Of a stretch of 64,000 nucleotides of DNA, positions 7,753-16,149 are shown piece after piece. Source of the stretch: Thermoanaerobacterium thermosaccharolyticum DSM 571. Lineage in GTDB: Bacteria > Bacillota > Thermoanaerobacteria > Thermoanaerobacterales > Thermoanaerobacteraceae. Position numbers and translations under genes: made by a program. The notes under the pieces are model-generated. The model searched no databases. It saw nothing but the letters and a program-made list of their open reading frames with translations, and was not told the DNA's origin. The stretch spans positions 2,653,501-2,717,500 of the forward strand of contig NC_014410.1 in NCBI RefSeq assembly GCF_000145615.1, given 5' to 3'. Position 1 is the stretch's first letter, and each line of letters begins with the position of its first letter.

Positions 7753-9048
7753 TCACTCTATAATTTTTTCTACATCATCTATAAAGGTATTAAGTTTTTT
7801 TACAAAAGTTTTATACGGTTTGCTGTTATCTCTCCATCCAGCATGATTTATATCGTTTCTAAAATCTTTTATGTTGTAAATCAATTTAGCAAATTTATCG
7901 CTATTTTCGCTTTCTAACACTTTATTTACAATATCTTCATAAAGTTTTGCCTCATTTTTCCACTTTTCTTTGGGAGGATTATTCATTTTTATGTAAAAAG
8001 CTTGACTTATAGCATCTCTGATTTTTTGATTGCACTTGTCAACTCCAAGTTTGTTACAGAAATAAGTTATTATGCCTTCCTCCAGTATCGTAAGCCCTTG
8101 CTGTATCATGTTGTGGTCTCTGCACCATTTCACAACCTGTATCATGTTTTTGTCTTCATCATCAGTAAAATTATCAAAGTAATTCTTTATGTTCTCTATA
8201 AGCGGTGTCATAGGTTTTATGTAGCTTTTTTCTGATATGTTAAAAGCAAAGTCTATCTTTTCCTTAAGCTCTATTCCATCGCTTGATACCAATTTACCTC
8301 TACAAACTGCCACATTGTTTGTGTAATTCTGTATCGATTTACCAACCTTCTCTAATATATTCTTGTCATCTTTCATACCCTTTTTTAAAAGCTCGCCTTT
8401 CCCATACTCTATAAGCTTATTTATATACCTCGAGTCGCCGTCTTCTATGAAACGATCGATTCCAACTGTCCAATCAAGAAGGTTGACAAAAGGCGTGAGA
8501 TTAAATATAGGCGCATTTCTATCTTCCAATTTTAATTTTTTTTCAATTTCATTTGCTGGCACTCCAAGAGCCTCTACTGCTCCGTAGTACATGCCTTTTA
8601 TCTCGCATTTCTTCACGAATTTGGCGTAATTCAATATTATAAGTGCTAAGACAGGCAGTGATCTAAATGAATGCGTTATGTCAAAGATTATCTCATCTTT
8701 GTAGTTTATCTTTCCTAATACTTTGTCAAATATATCCCAAAGTTCTTCTTCTATTTCCCCAGATGGGATATCTACGGCTTCAATAGTATTTACTATGCCT
8801 TCGTATTTTTTAAGCACACCAAAAAGCCCACTTTCATTGGGATATTTTGCATTTGAAATCCAATTAGCTGTAGTCGCTTCTTTTGTCTTGAAAATGTAAA
8901 TACCATCTATTTTAATACCTTTCTTTAAGAAAATATCTATAAGCGCTTCCTGAACATAGCAAATGGCGTCGATTTTTATGCCATTCAGCGCATAATTGCA
9001 TTTGACATATTTGCCTGTCCCTAAAAATGAAAAAAACTTTGTTGCCAT
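7753..9048 (-). CDS. CRISPR-associated Csx2/TM1812-family CARF-HEPN protein
   Basis: The N-terminus TKFFSFLGTGKYVKCNY is the usual opening of the TM1812/Csx2 family. FDITHSFRSLPVL (Asp123-Thr125-His126 in this numbering) is the DxTHG-like motif of the CARF domain, which binds cyclic oligoadenylate. Near the C-terminus KDFRNDINHAGWR holds an R-x4-H pair (R397, H402), the HEPN ribonuclease signature. Predicted role: non-specific RNase switched on by the second messenger from Cas10. The ATG at 9048 is preferred (GAGAGGTGG, 5-nt spacing) and overlaps the csx20 stop as TGATG. HEPN catalysis is inferred from the motif. Confidence 0.83.
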   Translation of the reverse strand: MATKFFSFLGTGKYVKCNYALNGIKIDAICYVQEALIDIFLKKGIKIDGIYIFKTKEATTANWISNAKYPNESGLFGVLKKYEGIVNTIEAVDIPSGEIEEELWDIFDKVLGKINYKDEIIFDITHSFRSLPVLALIILNYAKFVKKCEIKGMYYGAVEALGVPANEIEKKLKLEDRNAPIFNLTPFVNLLDWTVGIDRFIEDGDSRYINKLIEYGKGELLKKGMKDDKNILEKVGKSIQNYTNNVAVCRGKLVSSDGIELKEKIDFAFNISEKSYIKPMTPLIENIKNYFDNFTDDEDKNMIQVVKWCRDHNMIQQGLTILEEGIITYFCNKLGVDKCNQKIRDAISQAFYIKMNNPPKEKWKNEAKLYEDIVNKVLESENSDKFAKLIYNIKDFRNDINHAGWRDNSKPYKTFVKKLNTFIDDVEKIIE

Positions 9049-9443
9049 CACTTCCACCTCTCATATTTTCTAAATCTGACGTGTTTAAATGTCCTCTGCA
9101 CTTTTACAGTGCCATCAGCAAATGTTTTTTCGTCTGCATCTCTTGCAGTCGTAGAATATACGGGTATCAAACCATTTTCAAAGCAAAAATCTACTATTAA
9201 TAATGTGGCTCCAAAGTCACCCTGCACAAGAACATAATCACCTTGACTGGAATTTTGCTTTATCCACTCAGCAATCTTGTCCACGCAAAGGCGTATAGAT
9301 TTTGCCTCCGGTGGTATAGATGCCCATATTTTTTTAAGTTCATCTGGAAGAGTTACAAATTCATCAATGCCAAAATTAGAAACAGCATCTTCCCTTTGAC
9401 TTTGAGTCAATGAATGAGAGAAAATCAAAAACATCTTTTTCAT
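9048..9443 (-). CDS. csx20: CRISPR-associated protein Csx20
   Basis: This 131-aa protein matches the small Csx20 family from memory: LIFSHSLTQSQREDA at the N-terminus, FVTLPDELKKIWASIPPEA, GDYVLVQGDFGATLLIV, GLIPVYSTTARDA, and a C-terminal KVQRTFKHVRFRKYE. Csx20 proteins travel with type III loci and have been proposed from bioinformatics to be CARF-like cyclic-oligoadenylate-degrading ring nucleases; activity is not shown by sequence alone. It is the first gene of the operon, translationally coupled to the HEPN effector. A paired effector and possible off-switch would fit a regulated, reversible response. Confidence 0.75.
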   Translation of the reverse strand: MKKMFLIFSHSLTQSQREDAVSNFGIDEFVTLPDELKKIWASIPPEAKSIRLCVDKIAEWIKQNSSQGDYVLVQGDFGATLLIVDFCFENGLIPVYSTTARDADEKTFADGTVKVQRTFKHVRFRKYERWK

Positions 9444-9586
9444 TTGTGTACTGAACCTCTTTCTGTTGCATTATGGAAATTAGACTAAAAGAAATGGCAA
9501 TCCTCATAGGTAAACTAAATGTGACATTTATATTCATACTTCTACATAAATTAAAAATTTCCTGCAAAAAAATTAAAATTTTAACA

Positions 9587-9618
9587 ATAAAAAAACGCCT
9601 TAACAAATTGTTAAAGCG
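9587..9618 (-). terminator. Terminator of the suf operon
   Basis: An imperfect 10-bp stem at 9596-9618 (CGCCTTAACA / TGTTAAAGCG, one mismatch) is followed in the minus direction by seven T residues. It lies 10 bp beyond the sufU stop and before the CRISPR operon leader. Confidence 0.75.
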
Positions 9619-9627
9619 CAATACATT

Positions 9628-10041
9628 CTATATAATCTTCTCTAGCGTCTTCCACGCCAGTAGCGCACACTTCACTCTGGCTGGAAAGTCAGATACACCT
9701 TGCAAGATTTGTGCATCTCCTAGTTCGTCAAGGTCCACATCTTTTTTGTGAATCATATCGATAAACTTCTCAACCAATTTTAAGGCTTCTTTTTTATTTT
9801 TCCCTTTAATTAGATCGCACATCATAGATGTAGAAGCTTGGCTTATGGCGCAGCCATGTCCCACAAATGAAGCGTCTTCTATCACATCGCCATTCATCTT
9901 TAGCTCCAGCGTTATGTCATCACCACAGAGGGGATTGTGGCCTCTCTCTTTTATCGTAGGGTTTTCCAGCTCTCTTCTATTTGGTGAGTTTTCATAGTGT
10001 TCCATTATTATCTCTGAGTAAAGCTGATTTAAATCGCTCAT
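9628..10041 (-). CDS. sufU: SufU-type Fe-S cluster scaffold/sulfur-transfer protein
   Basis: An IscU-fold protein of 137 aa with the three conserved cysteines in their motifs: NPLCGDD (about residue 38), GHGCAIS (about 63) and RVKCALLAWKT near the end. The longer spacing between the second and third Cys and the Asp after the first Cys are typical of SufU in Firmicutes, which takes sulfur from SufS through a zinc site. The start overlaps the sufS stop as ATGA. Last gene of sufCBDSU. Confidence 0.93.
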   Translation of the reverse strand: MSDLNQLYSEIIMEHYENSPNRRELENPTIKERGHNPLCGDDITLELKMNGDVIEDASFVGHGCAISQASTSMMCDLIKGKNKKEALKLVEKFIDMIHKKDVDLDELGDAQILQGVSDFPARVKCALLAWKTLEKII

Positions 10042-11264
10042 CTAAACCACTTCCTAACATCTTTTAATCCATCCACAAATGCATCGACTTCGCTTTTGTC
10101 GTTGTAGATGTAAAAGCTTGCCCTCACTGTAGCTGGAACACCTAAATACCTCATGAGAGGCTGACAACAGTGATGACCGCTTCTTACTGCTATGCCATCC
10201 TGGTCAAGTATCGTGGCAACGTCATGTGGATGGACATTTAAAACGTTAAAAGATATTATGCCCGTCCTATTTTCAGCATTTTTCGGTCCGTACAGTTTCA
10301 CATAGTCTATCTCAACTAATTTGCTTAGTGCATATTCTGTAAGCTCTTGCTCATGCTTTAAAATATTGTCAAGCCCTATACCCTCAATATACTCAATCGC
10401 CTTTATAAGGCCATATGCGCCTTCTACGTTTGGGGTCCCTGCCTCAAATTTAAGAGGTGATGGTGCAAATGTAGAATGGTCCTCAAAAACCTCATCTATC
10501 ATTTCTCCTCCACTTAAAAATGGAGGAACGTCATCCAGCAGATCTTCTTTTATATACAGCACACCTATTCCCATAGGTCCTAACATTTTATGACCGGAAA
10601 ATGCGTAAAAATCGCATCCAAGCTTCTCTACATCTATCTTCATATTCGGTATGCTTTGTGCACCATCTATTAAGACTTTTGCACCGTTTCTATGAGACAA
10701 ATCTATGATTTCATCCACAGGATTTATTATGCCTAATACATTCGATGCATGCTGTACTGCAACTAATTTCACATGCCCTTCTGAGATAGTCCTTTTAAAC
10801 TCGTCTAAATCAAGCCTAGAATCTTCATCAAGGTGGACATACTTAAGCTTTGCACCTTTTTTCTCCGCAACCATCTGCCATGGAAGGATGTTGCTGTGAT
10901 GCTCAGCTATCGTTAATACTATCACATCTCCTTCGCCAATATGTTTAAGCCCCCATGTGTAGGCAATGAAGTTTATGGACTCTGTAGCATTGCGAGTAAA
11001 AACTATTGACTCAGATGTTTTCGCATTTATAAACCTTTTTACGGATTCTCTGGCTTCTTCATAGCTTTCTGTCGACAAAGTGCTTAAATAGTGAGGGCTT
11101 CTGTACACATTGGCATTGTACTTTTTATAGTAGTCAGCAACAGCCTCTACAACCTGCGTTGGCTTTTGAGTCGTTGCCGCATTATCAAAATAGATGAGCT
11201 TTTTCCCATGTGGAGATGACTTTAAAATAGGAAAATCGTCTTTTATCTTTAAAATATCAAGCAT
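10038..11264 (-). CDS. sufS: SufS cysteine desulfurase
   Basis: Class V aminotransferase fold, 408 aa, the usual length. YFDNAATTQKP lies near the N-terminus, HHSNILPWQ carries the PLP-stacking His, YAFSGHKMLGP holds the PLP-binding Lys, and RSGHHCCQPLM carries the active-site Cys that accepts persulfide. The family mobilises sulfur from cysteine for Fe-S assembly. The start overlaps the sufD stop as TGATG with AAGGAGG upstream, and the end overlaps sufU, so the three are tightly coupled. Confidence 0.95.
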   Translation of the reverse strand: MLDILKIKDDFPILKSSPHGKKLIYFDNAATTQKPTQVVEAVADYYKKYNANVYRSPHYLSTLSTESYEEARESVKRFINAKTSESIVFTRNATESINFIAYTWGLKHIGEGDVIVLTIAEHHSNILPWQMVAEKKGAKLKYVHLDEDSRLDLDEFKRTISEGHVKLVAVQHASNVLGIINPVDEIIDLSHRNGAKVLIDGAQSIPNMKIDVEKLGCDFYAFSGHKMLGPMGIGVLYIKEDLLDDVPPFLSGGEMIDEVFEDHSTFAPSPLKFEAGTPNVEGAYGLIKAIEYIEGIGLDNILKHEQELTEYALSKLVEIDYVKLYGPKNAENRTGIISFNVLNVHPHDVATILDQDGIAVRSGHHCCQPLMRYLGVPATVRASFYIYNDKSEVDAFVDGLKDVRKWFR

Positions 11265-12430
11265 CAGCCCGAAATCCTCCTTCCAATGTAGTCTCTAATA
11301 GATTCCCTCATAGTATCACTTGGCAGTGTGTCAATAACAGGATTAAAACTTGCCTCAACCATTAAAAGTTTTGCTTCGTCAATGCTTAAACCTCTTGACA
11401 TCATGTAGTAAAGCTTATTTTCGTCGATTTGTCCTGCGCTGGCAGAATGGTTTGCTTGGACATCGTCCTCAGAACACCAAAGAGCAGGTATAGCATCAGA
11501 TCTAACTGTCTTATCAAGCAAAAGAACTACTTCGCTTTCATTTCCCTTTGCCTTTTTAGCGCCTCGCTTCATATCTAAGTTTCCTCTAAATACAGCCTTC
11601 GACGTATCCTTCAAGGCACCTTTTACATCAACATTGCTTTCTGTTCTGGGCGCTATGTGATTTACCTTGTATGACATGTCATGACTTTGATTCTTTGTGC
11701 CTAAAAATATTGAGTTTAAGTAAGCGCTACTACCAGTCCCTTCAAGTTCGGCCGTTATATCGTATGCGTCTACTCTTGAACCAAGATCAACCTGCGTCCA
11801 TCTAACTGATGCATCATTTCCTGTTATTATTATATTGTTGTCAAAATTCGAAGAATCATCACTGAGCCTTTGGATTTTTACGATGTTTACATTAGAACCA
11901 TCTTTGGCTATGACGACGGTTAATCCATTGTGAAACCCTCTTTTTTCAGAGCTGTAGTCAAACATTACTGTCATGTTTGATGCTCTCTCCGCTATTATGA
12001 GATTTAAGTCTATTATCGTATCATCGTCACCATTTACAGCGTAATTAACCGCGATAGGCAATTTTATATTTGAATTAGGCAATGCCCTTATACTGAATCC
12101 AGTATTGTAAAATGCCAATACCATATTTTTAAATTTATCATCTACGCCGAAATTCCGTTTTAAGGCCGTGTTTAATGAGTTCAAGTCATCATCCATCAAA
12201 GCCTTTGTTATAAGATCTGTAACAAGGCCATCTTGCTCTTCATTCTTTATTATTGCACTTTTGTATTCTTTGTAGTAAGGAATATGGACATCATCAAGCT
12301 TCACTCTCTTCCACATAGGCATAGGCACTTTTGAAAAAACTTCGTATCCCTTTACTCTAAGTTCTTTCTCTTCGCTTCCACTGCTTTTTATAAGCTCTTG
12401 TATTGTATTGTAATCTAACGATTTAATCAT
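11264..12430 (-). CDS. sufD: SufD, subunit of the SufBCD Fe-S assembly complex
   Basis: SufB/SufD beta-helix family protein of 388 aa from the chosen start. The C-terminal half has the repetitive strand pattern of the family and ends with the conserved block DDVQANHSASAGQIDENKLY, MSRGLSIDEAKLLMVEASF. ATG at 12430 is preferred because AAGGAGATG lies upstream at normal spacing and the protein then starts MIKSLDYN; a longer in-frame extension would run into sufB. It pairs with SufB on a SufC dimer. Confidence 0.92.
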   Translation of the reverse strand: MIKSLDYNTIQELIKSSGSEEKELRVKGYEVFSKVPMPMWKRVKLDDVHIPYYKEYKSAIIKNEEQDGLVTDLITKALMDDDLNSLNTALKRNFGVDDKFKNMVLAFYNTGFSIRALPNSNIKLPIAVNYAVNGDDDTIIDLNLIIAERASNMTVMFDYSSEKRGFHNGLTVVIAKDGSNVNIVKIQRLSDDSSNFDNNIIITGNDASVRWTQVDLGSRVDAYDITAELEGTGSSAYLNSIFLGTKNQSHDMSYKVNHIAPRTESNVDVKGALKDTSKAVFRGNLDMKRGAKKAKGNESEVVLLLDKTVRSDAIPALWCSEDDVQANHSASAGQIDENKLYYMMSRGLSIDEAKLLMVEASFNPVIDTLPSDTMRESIRDYIGRRISG

Positions 12431-12443
12431 AGAAACATCTCCT

Positions 12444-13847
12444 TTATCCGATTGTGCCTTCAAGCTCAAGCTTTATAAGACGATTAAGCTCAACTGCGTA
12501 TTCAAGTGGAAGTGACTTCGCCACAGGCTCTACAAATCCTCTAACTATCATTGACCTTGCTTCATCCTCACTTAAACCTCTCGTCATAAGGTAAAATATC
12601 TGTTCATCGCTGATTCTTCCTACTTTTGCCTCATGTCCTATATCAACATTGTCATTTAATACTTCTATAATAGGCATAGTATCTGATCTCGATATCTCAT
12701 CAATCATAAGTCCTTCGCATTGTACAGACGCCTTTGCACCTTCAGCATTTGGACCTATTTTTAAAAGCCCTCTGTAGTTTGTAATTCCTCCATCTTTTGA
12801 AATACTCTTTGCCAACACCTTTGATGATGTGTACGGTGCTAAATGTATCATCTTTGAACCCGTATCTAAATGCTGACCTTTTGCTGCAAATGTTACACCC
12901 GTGTATTCAGACTTAGCACCTTTTCCTCTTAGGACAGAACAAGGATAAAGCATCGTCTTGTGGCTGCCAAATGAGCCTGATATCCACTCTATTACGCCAT
13001 CTTTATCAACCAGTGCTCTCTTTGTATTTAAGTTGTACGTGTTCTTGCTCCAGTTCTCAATCGTTGAATATATAAGCCTTGCGCCTTCTTTTACAAAAAG
13101 CTCAACACATCCTGCATGTAAATTGGATACTGCATACTGTGGTGCTGAACACCCTTCTATGAATCTTACTTCGCTTCCTCTATCAGCTATTATAAGGGTG
13201 TGCTCAAATTGACCTGTACCAGGTGCATTCATCCTAAAGTACGCTTGCAGCGGCACCTCTACTTTTACATTCTCAGGGACGTACACGAATGTTCCACCGC
13301 TCCATATGGCACCGTGAAGGGCTGCAAACTTGTGGTCATTTGGTGTAACATTCTTAGTCATGAAATACTCTTTTATTATGTCAGGGTACTTCTTTAAAGC
13401 CGTATCCATATCTTCAAATATTACGCCTTGTTTAGCAAGATTATCTTTTATGCTGTGGTACACGACTTCCGAATCGTACTGTGCTCCAACGCCGGACAGC
13501 GCTTTTTTCTCTGCCTCAGGAATGCCAAGCTTCTCAAACGTATTTCGTATGTCTTCAGGCACTTCATCCCATGAGTTTTTCATCTTCGTATCAGGGCTTA
13601 AATATGCCACAATTGAATTTATGTCAAGCTGGCTTAAATCAACGCCCCAGGTAGGCATAGGTTTACTTTCATATATTTCAAGAGATTTTAAGCGAAAATC
13701 CCTCATCCATTTTGGCTCGTTTTTCCTCTCAGATATTTCTTCGACAATTTTTTTAGAAATACCCTTCTCTGTCTTGTACGAGTATCTAACTTCGTTTTTG
13801 ATATTGTACCTGGAAAAATCTATGTCATTTACAATGGTTTTTTTCAT
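12444..13847 (-). CDS. sufB: SufB, Fe-S cluster assembly scaffold
   Basis: SufB, about 467 aa, close to the family length. Typical blocks are KNEPKWMRDFRLKSLEIYES, FEKLGIPEAEKKALSGVGAQ and HAAIWSGG-type GAIWSGGTFVYVP, the EGCSAPQY motif, GSHKTMLYPCSVLRG, and a C-terminal DNVDIGHEAKVGRISDEQ, YLMTRGLSEDEAR. It builds the nascent cluster with SufC and SufD. ATG at 13847 follows GGGGTG; a GTG three codons earlier is possible. The 14-bp gap to sufC supports one operon. Confidence 0.95.
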   Translation of the reverse strand: MKKTIVNDIDFSRYNIKNEVRYSYKTEKGISKKIVEEISERKNEPKWMRDFRLKSLEIYESKPMPTWGVDLSQLDINSIVAYLSPDTKMKNSWDEVPEDIRNTFEKLGIPEAEKKALSGVGAQYDSEVVYHSIKDNLAKQGVIFEDMDTALKKYPDIIKEYFMTKNVTPNDHKFAALHGAIWSGGTFVYVPENVKVEVPLQAYFRMNAPGTGQFEHTLIIADRGSEVRFIEGCSAPQYAVSNLHAGCVELFVKEGARLIYSTIENWSKNTYNLNTKRALVDKDGVIEWISGSFGSHKTMLYPCSVLRGKGAKSEYTGVTFAAKGQHLDTGSKMIHLAPYTSSKVLAKSISKDGGITNYRGLLKIGPNAEGAKASVQCEGLMIDEISRSDTMPIIEVLNDNVDIGHEAKVGRISDEQIFYLMTRGLSEDEARSMIVRGFVEPVAKSLPLEYAVELNRLIKLELEGTIG

Positions 13848-13860
13848 TTGATTCACCCCT

Positions 13861-14613
13861 TTACGACAGGACTTCGTCTAAGATGCTTTCATATCCTGTC
13901 TTCTCAAGCTCCTTTGCAAGATTTTTATCTCCTTCTTTTACGATTCTACCATTTGCAAGGACAGAGATAACATCCGGCTCCAGATAATCCAGTATTCTAT
14001 TGTAGTGAGTTATTATAAGTATTGACATATCGTCTGTCTTCAACTTCCTGACTGTCTCAGCTACAACCCTTAAGGCATCTATGTCAAGGCCAGAATCTAT
14101 CTCATCTAGCATAACCAGCTTAGGATTCAACATGGCCATCTGTAAAATCTCGCTTTTCTTCTTTTCACCGCCAGAAAAACCCACATTTAAGTATCTTGTC
14201 CTGTATTCCGGTTTCATATCCAGCATATCCATTTTTTCCTTCATGCTTTTTGCAAATTGAAGCATAGGCATGTTTTTATTTGTAACTGCACTTAATGAAG
14301 TCCTTATGAAATTATCTACTGTAATCCCCGGTATCTCTTCCGGTGACTGAAAAGACAAGAATATTCCTTTCTTTGCCCTTTCGTTTACCTTGAGGTTTAC
14401 GATATTTTCCCCCTCAAAAAGTATCTCGCCGTCTGTCACTGTGTAATGTGGATTTCCCATTATTACATTGCAGAGGGTACTTTTCCCACTGCCGTTAGGC
14501 CCCATGATAGCATGTATTTCACCTTTTTTAATAGTTAAATTTAACCCCTTCAATATCTCTTTGCCGTCCACTTCTGCTTTAACATTTTTTATTTCTAACA
14601 ACGTATCCTTCAT
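13861..14613 (-). CDS. sufC: SufC ATPase of the Fe-S assembly complex
   Basis: ABC-type ATPase, 250 aa. The Walker A is GPNGSGKST, the Q-loop lies in FLSFQSPEEIPG, the signature in NVGFSGGEKKKSEI, and the Walker B in LVMLDEIDSGLDIDAL, followed by the H-loop ILIITHYNR. FQSPEEIPG and SGLDIDAL are diagnostic of SufC as opposed to a transporter ATPase. First gene of the operon, with a ribosome site GGGAG and a recognisable upstream promoter. Confidence 0.95.
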   Translation of the reverse strand: MKDTLLEIKNVKAEVDGKEILKGLNLTIKKGEIHAIMGPNGSGKSTLCNVIMGNPHYTVTDGEILFEGENIVNLKVNERAKKGIFLSFQSPEEIPGITVDNFIRTSLSAVTNKNMPMLQFAKSMKEKMDMLDMKPEYRTRYLNVGFSGGEKKKSEILQMAMLNPKLVMLDEIDSGLDIDALRVVAETVRKLKTDDMSILIITHYNRILDYLEPDVISVLANGRIVKEGDKNLAKELEKTGYESILDEVLS

Positions 14614-14668
14614 ATTTACACTCCCTTTTTAATTCCTACTATTTTAATGGGATTACTTCCATGTTTTA

Positions 14669-14696
14669 ATTATACCCTAATATGAAAAAAAATCAA
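14669..14696 (-). promoter_or_regulatory. Putative SigA promoter of sufCBDSU
   Basis: Reading the minus strand, TTGATT (14696-14691) and TATAAT (14674-14669) are separated by 16 bp, about 55 nt upstream of the sufC start. No clear regulator site is visible around it. Confidence 0.55.
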
Positions 14697-14770
14697 TAAA
14701 TATATTCTCAAAGTTTGTCTTTTATATACTTCCATGTTATGTAAAATAATGTAATTGGCATAATGGCAAT

Positions 14771-14794
14771 AAAAAAACCGAGAATAAGTCTCGG
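14771..14794 (-). terminator. Terminator of the GroES-like gene
   Basis: A 6-bp stem CCGAGA/TCTCGG with a 5-nt loop (14778-14794) touches the stop codon of the GroES-like gene. In the minus direction seven T residues follow. Confidence 0.85.
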
Positions 14795-15079
14795 CTATAT
14801 CTCATCAACATCAACATATTTAGCTATTATATCATCTACTGGCACTATCAAATACTCAACATCTCCGTGCTTTATTTTTGTGCCAGAAAATTCCTTGTAT
14901 ATGACCCTATCTCCTATGCTTATCTCATCAGTGGAACCGGCGGCAAGTCCTTCCACAATACCTTCATGAAGCTTTTCTTGGGCATTCCTTGGTATTATTA
15001 TGCCACCTACTTTTTTATCACCTTCTGTGTCTTCTAATCTTATCAGCGCATTGCCGTTAACTGGCTGTATCTTTTCCAT
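14795..15079 (-). CDS. GroES-like co-chaperonin, orphan copy
   Basis: A 94-aa Cpn10-family protein: PVNGNALIRLED at the start, the mobile loop region KVGGIIIPRNAQEKLHEGIV, GDRVIYKEFSGTKI and DVEYLIVPVDDIIAKY. Canonical GroES has the same layout, but no groEL is next to it, and it sits alone between the suf operon and a redox gene with its own terminator. It may be a second GroES copy with a special client or stress role, or the only GroES separated from groEL. The family is clear; the specific role is not. Confidence 0.8.
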   Translation of the reverse strand: MEKIQPVNGNALIRLEDTEGDKKVGGIIIPRNAQEKLHEGIVEGLAAGSTDEISIGDRVIYKEFSGTKIKHGDVEYLIVPVDDIIAKYVDVDEI

Positions 15080-15117
15080 AAGACATCATCCTTTCTATAA
15101 TAATGTTAATAAATTTA

Positions 15118-15696
15118 TTATCCTTGAATACCTAAAAGCGCATTTAATCTTGACTTATCAAAGCCTACCACAATAGTTCCATCAATGTCTGTCTGCGGTA
15201 CGCCTCTCTGTCCACTTCTCCTTACAAGCTCTTCAGCAGCACCAGGATTTTTCGTCACATCAACTTCTCTAAATGGTATATTATTCTGCCTTAAATACGA
15301 CTTTGTAGCACTGCACCATGGACATGATGGAGATGTATATACTACAACTCTGTGGTACTTCTTAGAGCCATCACTTGGTTTTACAGATGATGTAGTAAGC
15401 AATCTGTCGTAATAATCTTCCGTCTGAATACCGTAGACTACCTGCTGCACTTTCCCACCGCTAAAAGTAATTAGTGCTGGAACAGCAGTAACTCCAAATT
15501 CTGGATGAATATCTCTAACATCTGATGCATTTAATGCATAGACTTTTACATCTTTGTTTTTATCACTGAATTTCTTCAAGTTATCTAATGCTTCCAAACT
15601 TTTTTGTGACTTATTTGAATAGAACATCAACATGAAGAAATCTTCCGTTTTTCTTATGTCTTCAAATTCACTCCTATCTTTTATAAAACTCAGCAT
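15118..15696 (-). CDS. Thioredoxin-fold / glutaredoxin fusion protein
   Basis: Two domains. The N-terminal half (about residues 1-95) has the thioredoxin order, with FFMLMFYSNKSQKSLEAL, VKVYALNASD, the cis-Pro stretch GVTAVPALITF and GIQTEDYYDRLL, but the active-site CxxC position reads S-N-K-S, so it is probably redox-inactive. The C-terminal domain is a YruB-like glutaredoxin with VVYTSPSCPWCSATKSYL (CPWC site), FREVDVTKNP and GVPQTDIDGTIVVGFD. Likely role: cytosolic thiol-disulfide exchange. ATG at 15696 has GAGGGTG at 6-nt spacing and is preferred over an upstream GTG. It stands alone behind a strong promoter and a dyad. Confidence 0.82.
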   Translation of the reverse strand: MLSFIKDRSEFEDIRKTEDFFMLMFYSNKSQKSLEALDNLKKFSDKNKDVKVYALNASDVRDIHPEFGVTAVPALITFSGGKVQQVVYGIQTEDYYDRLLTTSSVKPSDGSKKYHRVVVYTSPSCPWCSATKSYLRQNNIPFREVDVTKNPGAAEELVRRSGQRGVPQTDIDGTIVVGFDKSRLNALLGIQG

Positions 15697-15745
15697 ATAC
15701 AACACCCTCTTATTAAATTTATCAATTACACTAATATGAGATGAC

Positions 15746-15778
15746 CCGATGTATACCCCCCATCGGTAGTAGGAGGTA
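15746..15778 (-). promoter_or_regulatory. Candidate repressor operator before the trx-grx gene
   Basis: CCGATG (15746-15751) and CATCGG (15761-15766) form a perfect 6-bp dyad around a run of six C residues. An overlapping imperfect pair, TACCCCCC and GGAGGTA, resembles the C-tract/G-tract operators of CsoR/CstR-type regulators. The site sits just downstream of the predicted transcription start, suiting a repressor. Which regulator binds is unknown. Confidence 0.4.
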
Positions 15779-15789
15779 AATCTATTATT

Positions 15790-15818
15790 ATTATATTAAC
15801 ATAATATTAAAAAGTCAA
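15790..15818 (-). promoter_or_regulatory. SigA promoter of the trx-grx gene
   Basis: Minus strand: TTGACT (15818-15813), 17-bp spacer, TATAAT (15795-15790). A near-consensus promoter about 95 nt upstream of the chosen ATG. Confidence 0.65.
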
Positions 15819-15862
15819 CATTTTGACTGTTTAAAAACAACCTATAAATCTATCAAATTAAA

Positions 15863-15892
15863 GTATAAGTTTAATCACACAAATATATACTA
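15863..15892 (+). promoter_or_regulatory. Candidate forespore (SigG-type) promoter of sspH
   Basis: GTATA (15863-15867), 18-bp spacer, TATACTA (15886-15892) fits the SigG consensus GHATR-N18-CATXHTA with one mismatch, 21 bp before the sspH start. This suits a small acid-soluble spore protein gene. Confidence 0.5.
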
Positions 15893-15913
15893 TTCACGAA
15901 AGGAGTGGGTTTG

Positions 15914-16105
15914 ATGAAATTTGAAAGAGCTGAGGAAATATATAATTCTCCATCGAATTATGAAGTTATTTATGATGGCAATCCTGTATGGATAAATTCT
16001 CTAAATCCAAATAAAAAATCTGCCAATATCAAATTTTTAAATGATAACGCAGTAATGGATGTGCCTGTTGGTTTTTTAATAGAAGGAAAAAAGTTAAGCT
16101 CATAA
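15914..16105 (+). CDS. sspH: Small acid-soluble spore protein, H type
   Basis: A 63-aa protein from ATG 15914, preceded by AAAGGAG. The order FERAEEIYNSP, YEVIYDGNPVWINSL, ANIKFLND, DVPVGFLIEGKKL matches SspH-type SASP proteins (RA..I..SP, V.Y.G.PVWI, V....L.E). SASP-H proteins are made in the forespore and carried in the spore core; their individual function is minor and little known. The putative SigG promoter upstream supports the call. Confidence 0.8.
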   Translation: MKFERAEEIYNSPSNYEVIYDGNPVWINSLNPNKKSANIKFLNDNAVMDVPVGFLIEGKKLSS

Positions 16106-16107
16106 TA

Positions 16108-16147
16108 TAAGGGCAGCCAATTCTTTTATAGAATATAGCTGCCCTTA
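16108..16147. terminator. Shared terminator between sspH and the convergent PAS fragment
   Basis: A perfect 10-bp stem TAAGGGCAGC/GCTGCCCTTA with a 20-nt AT-rich loop begins two bases after the sspH stop and ends two bases before the stop of the convergent gene. T-tracts are weak on both sides. Confidence 0.55.
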
Positions 16148-16149
16148 AC

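Noticed and set aside
9376..9621. 81-codon minus-strand frame upstream of csx20
   Set aside because: It overlaps the start of csx20 in another frame and the suf terminator, has no proper ribosome site and a non-coding-like composition.
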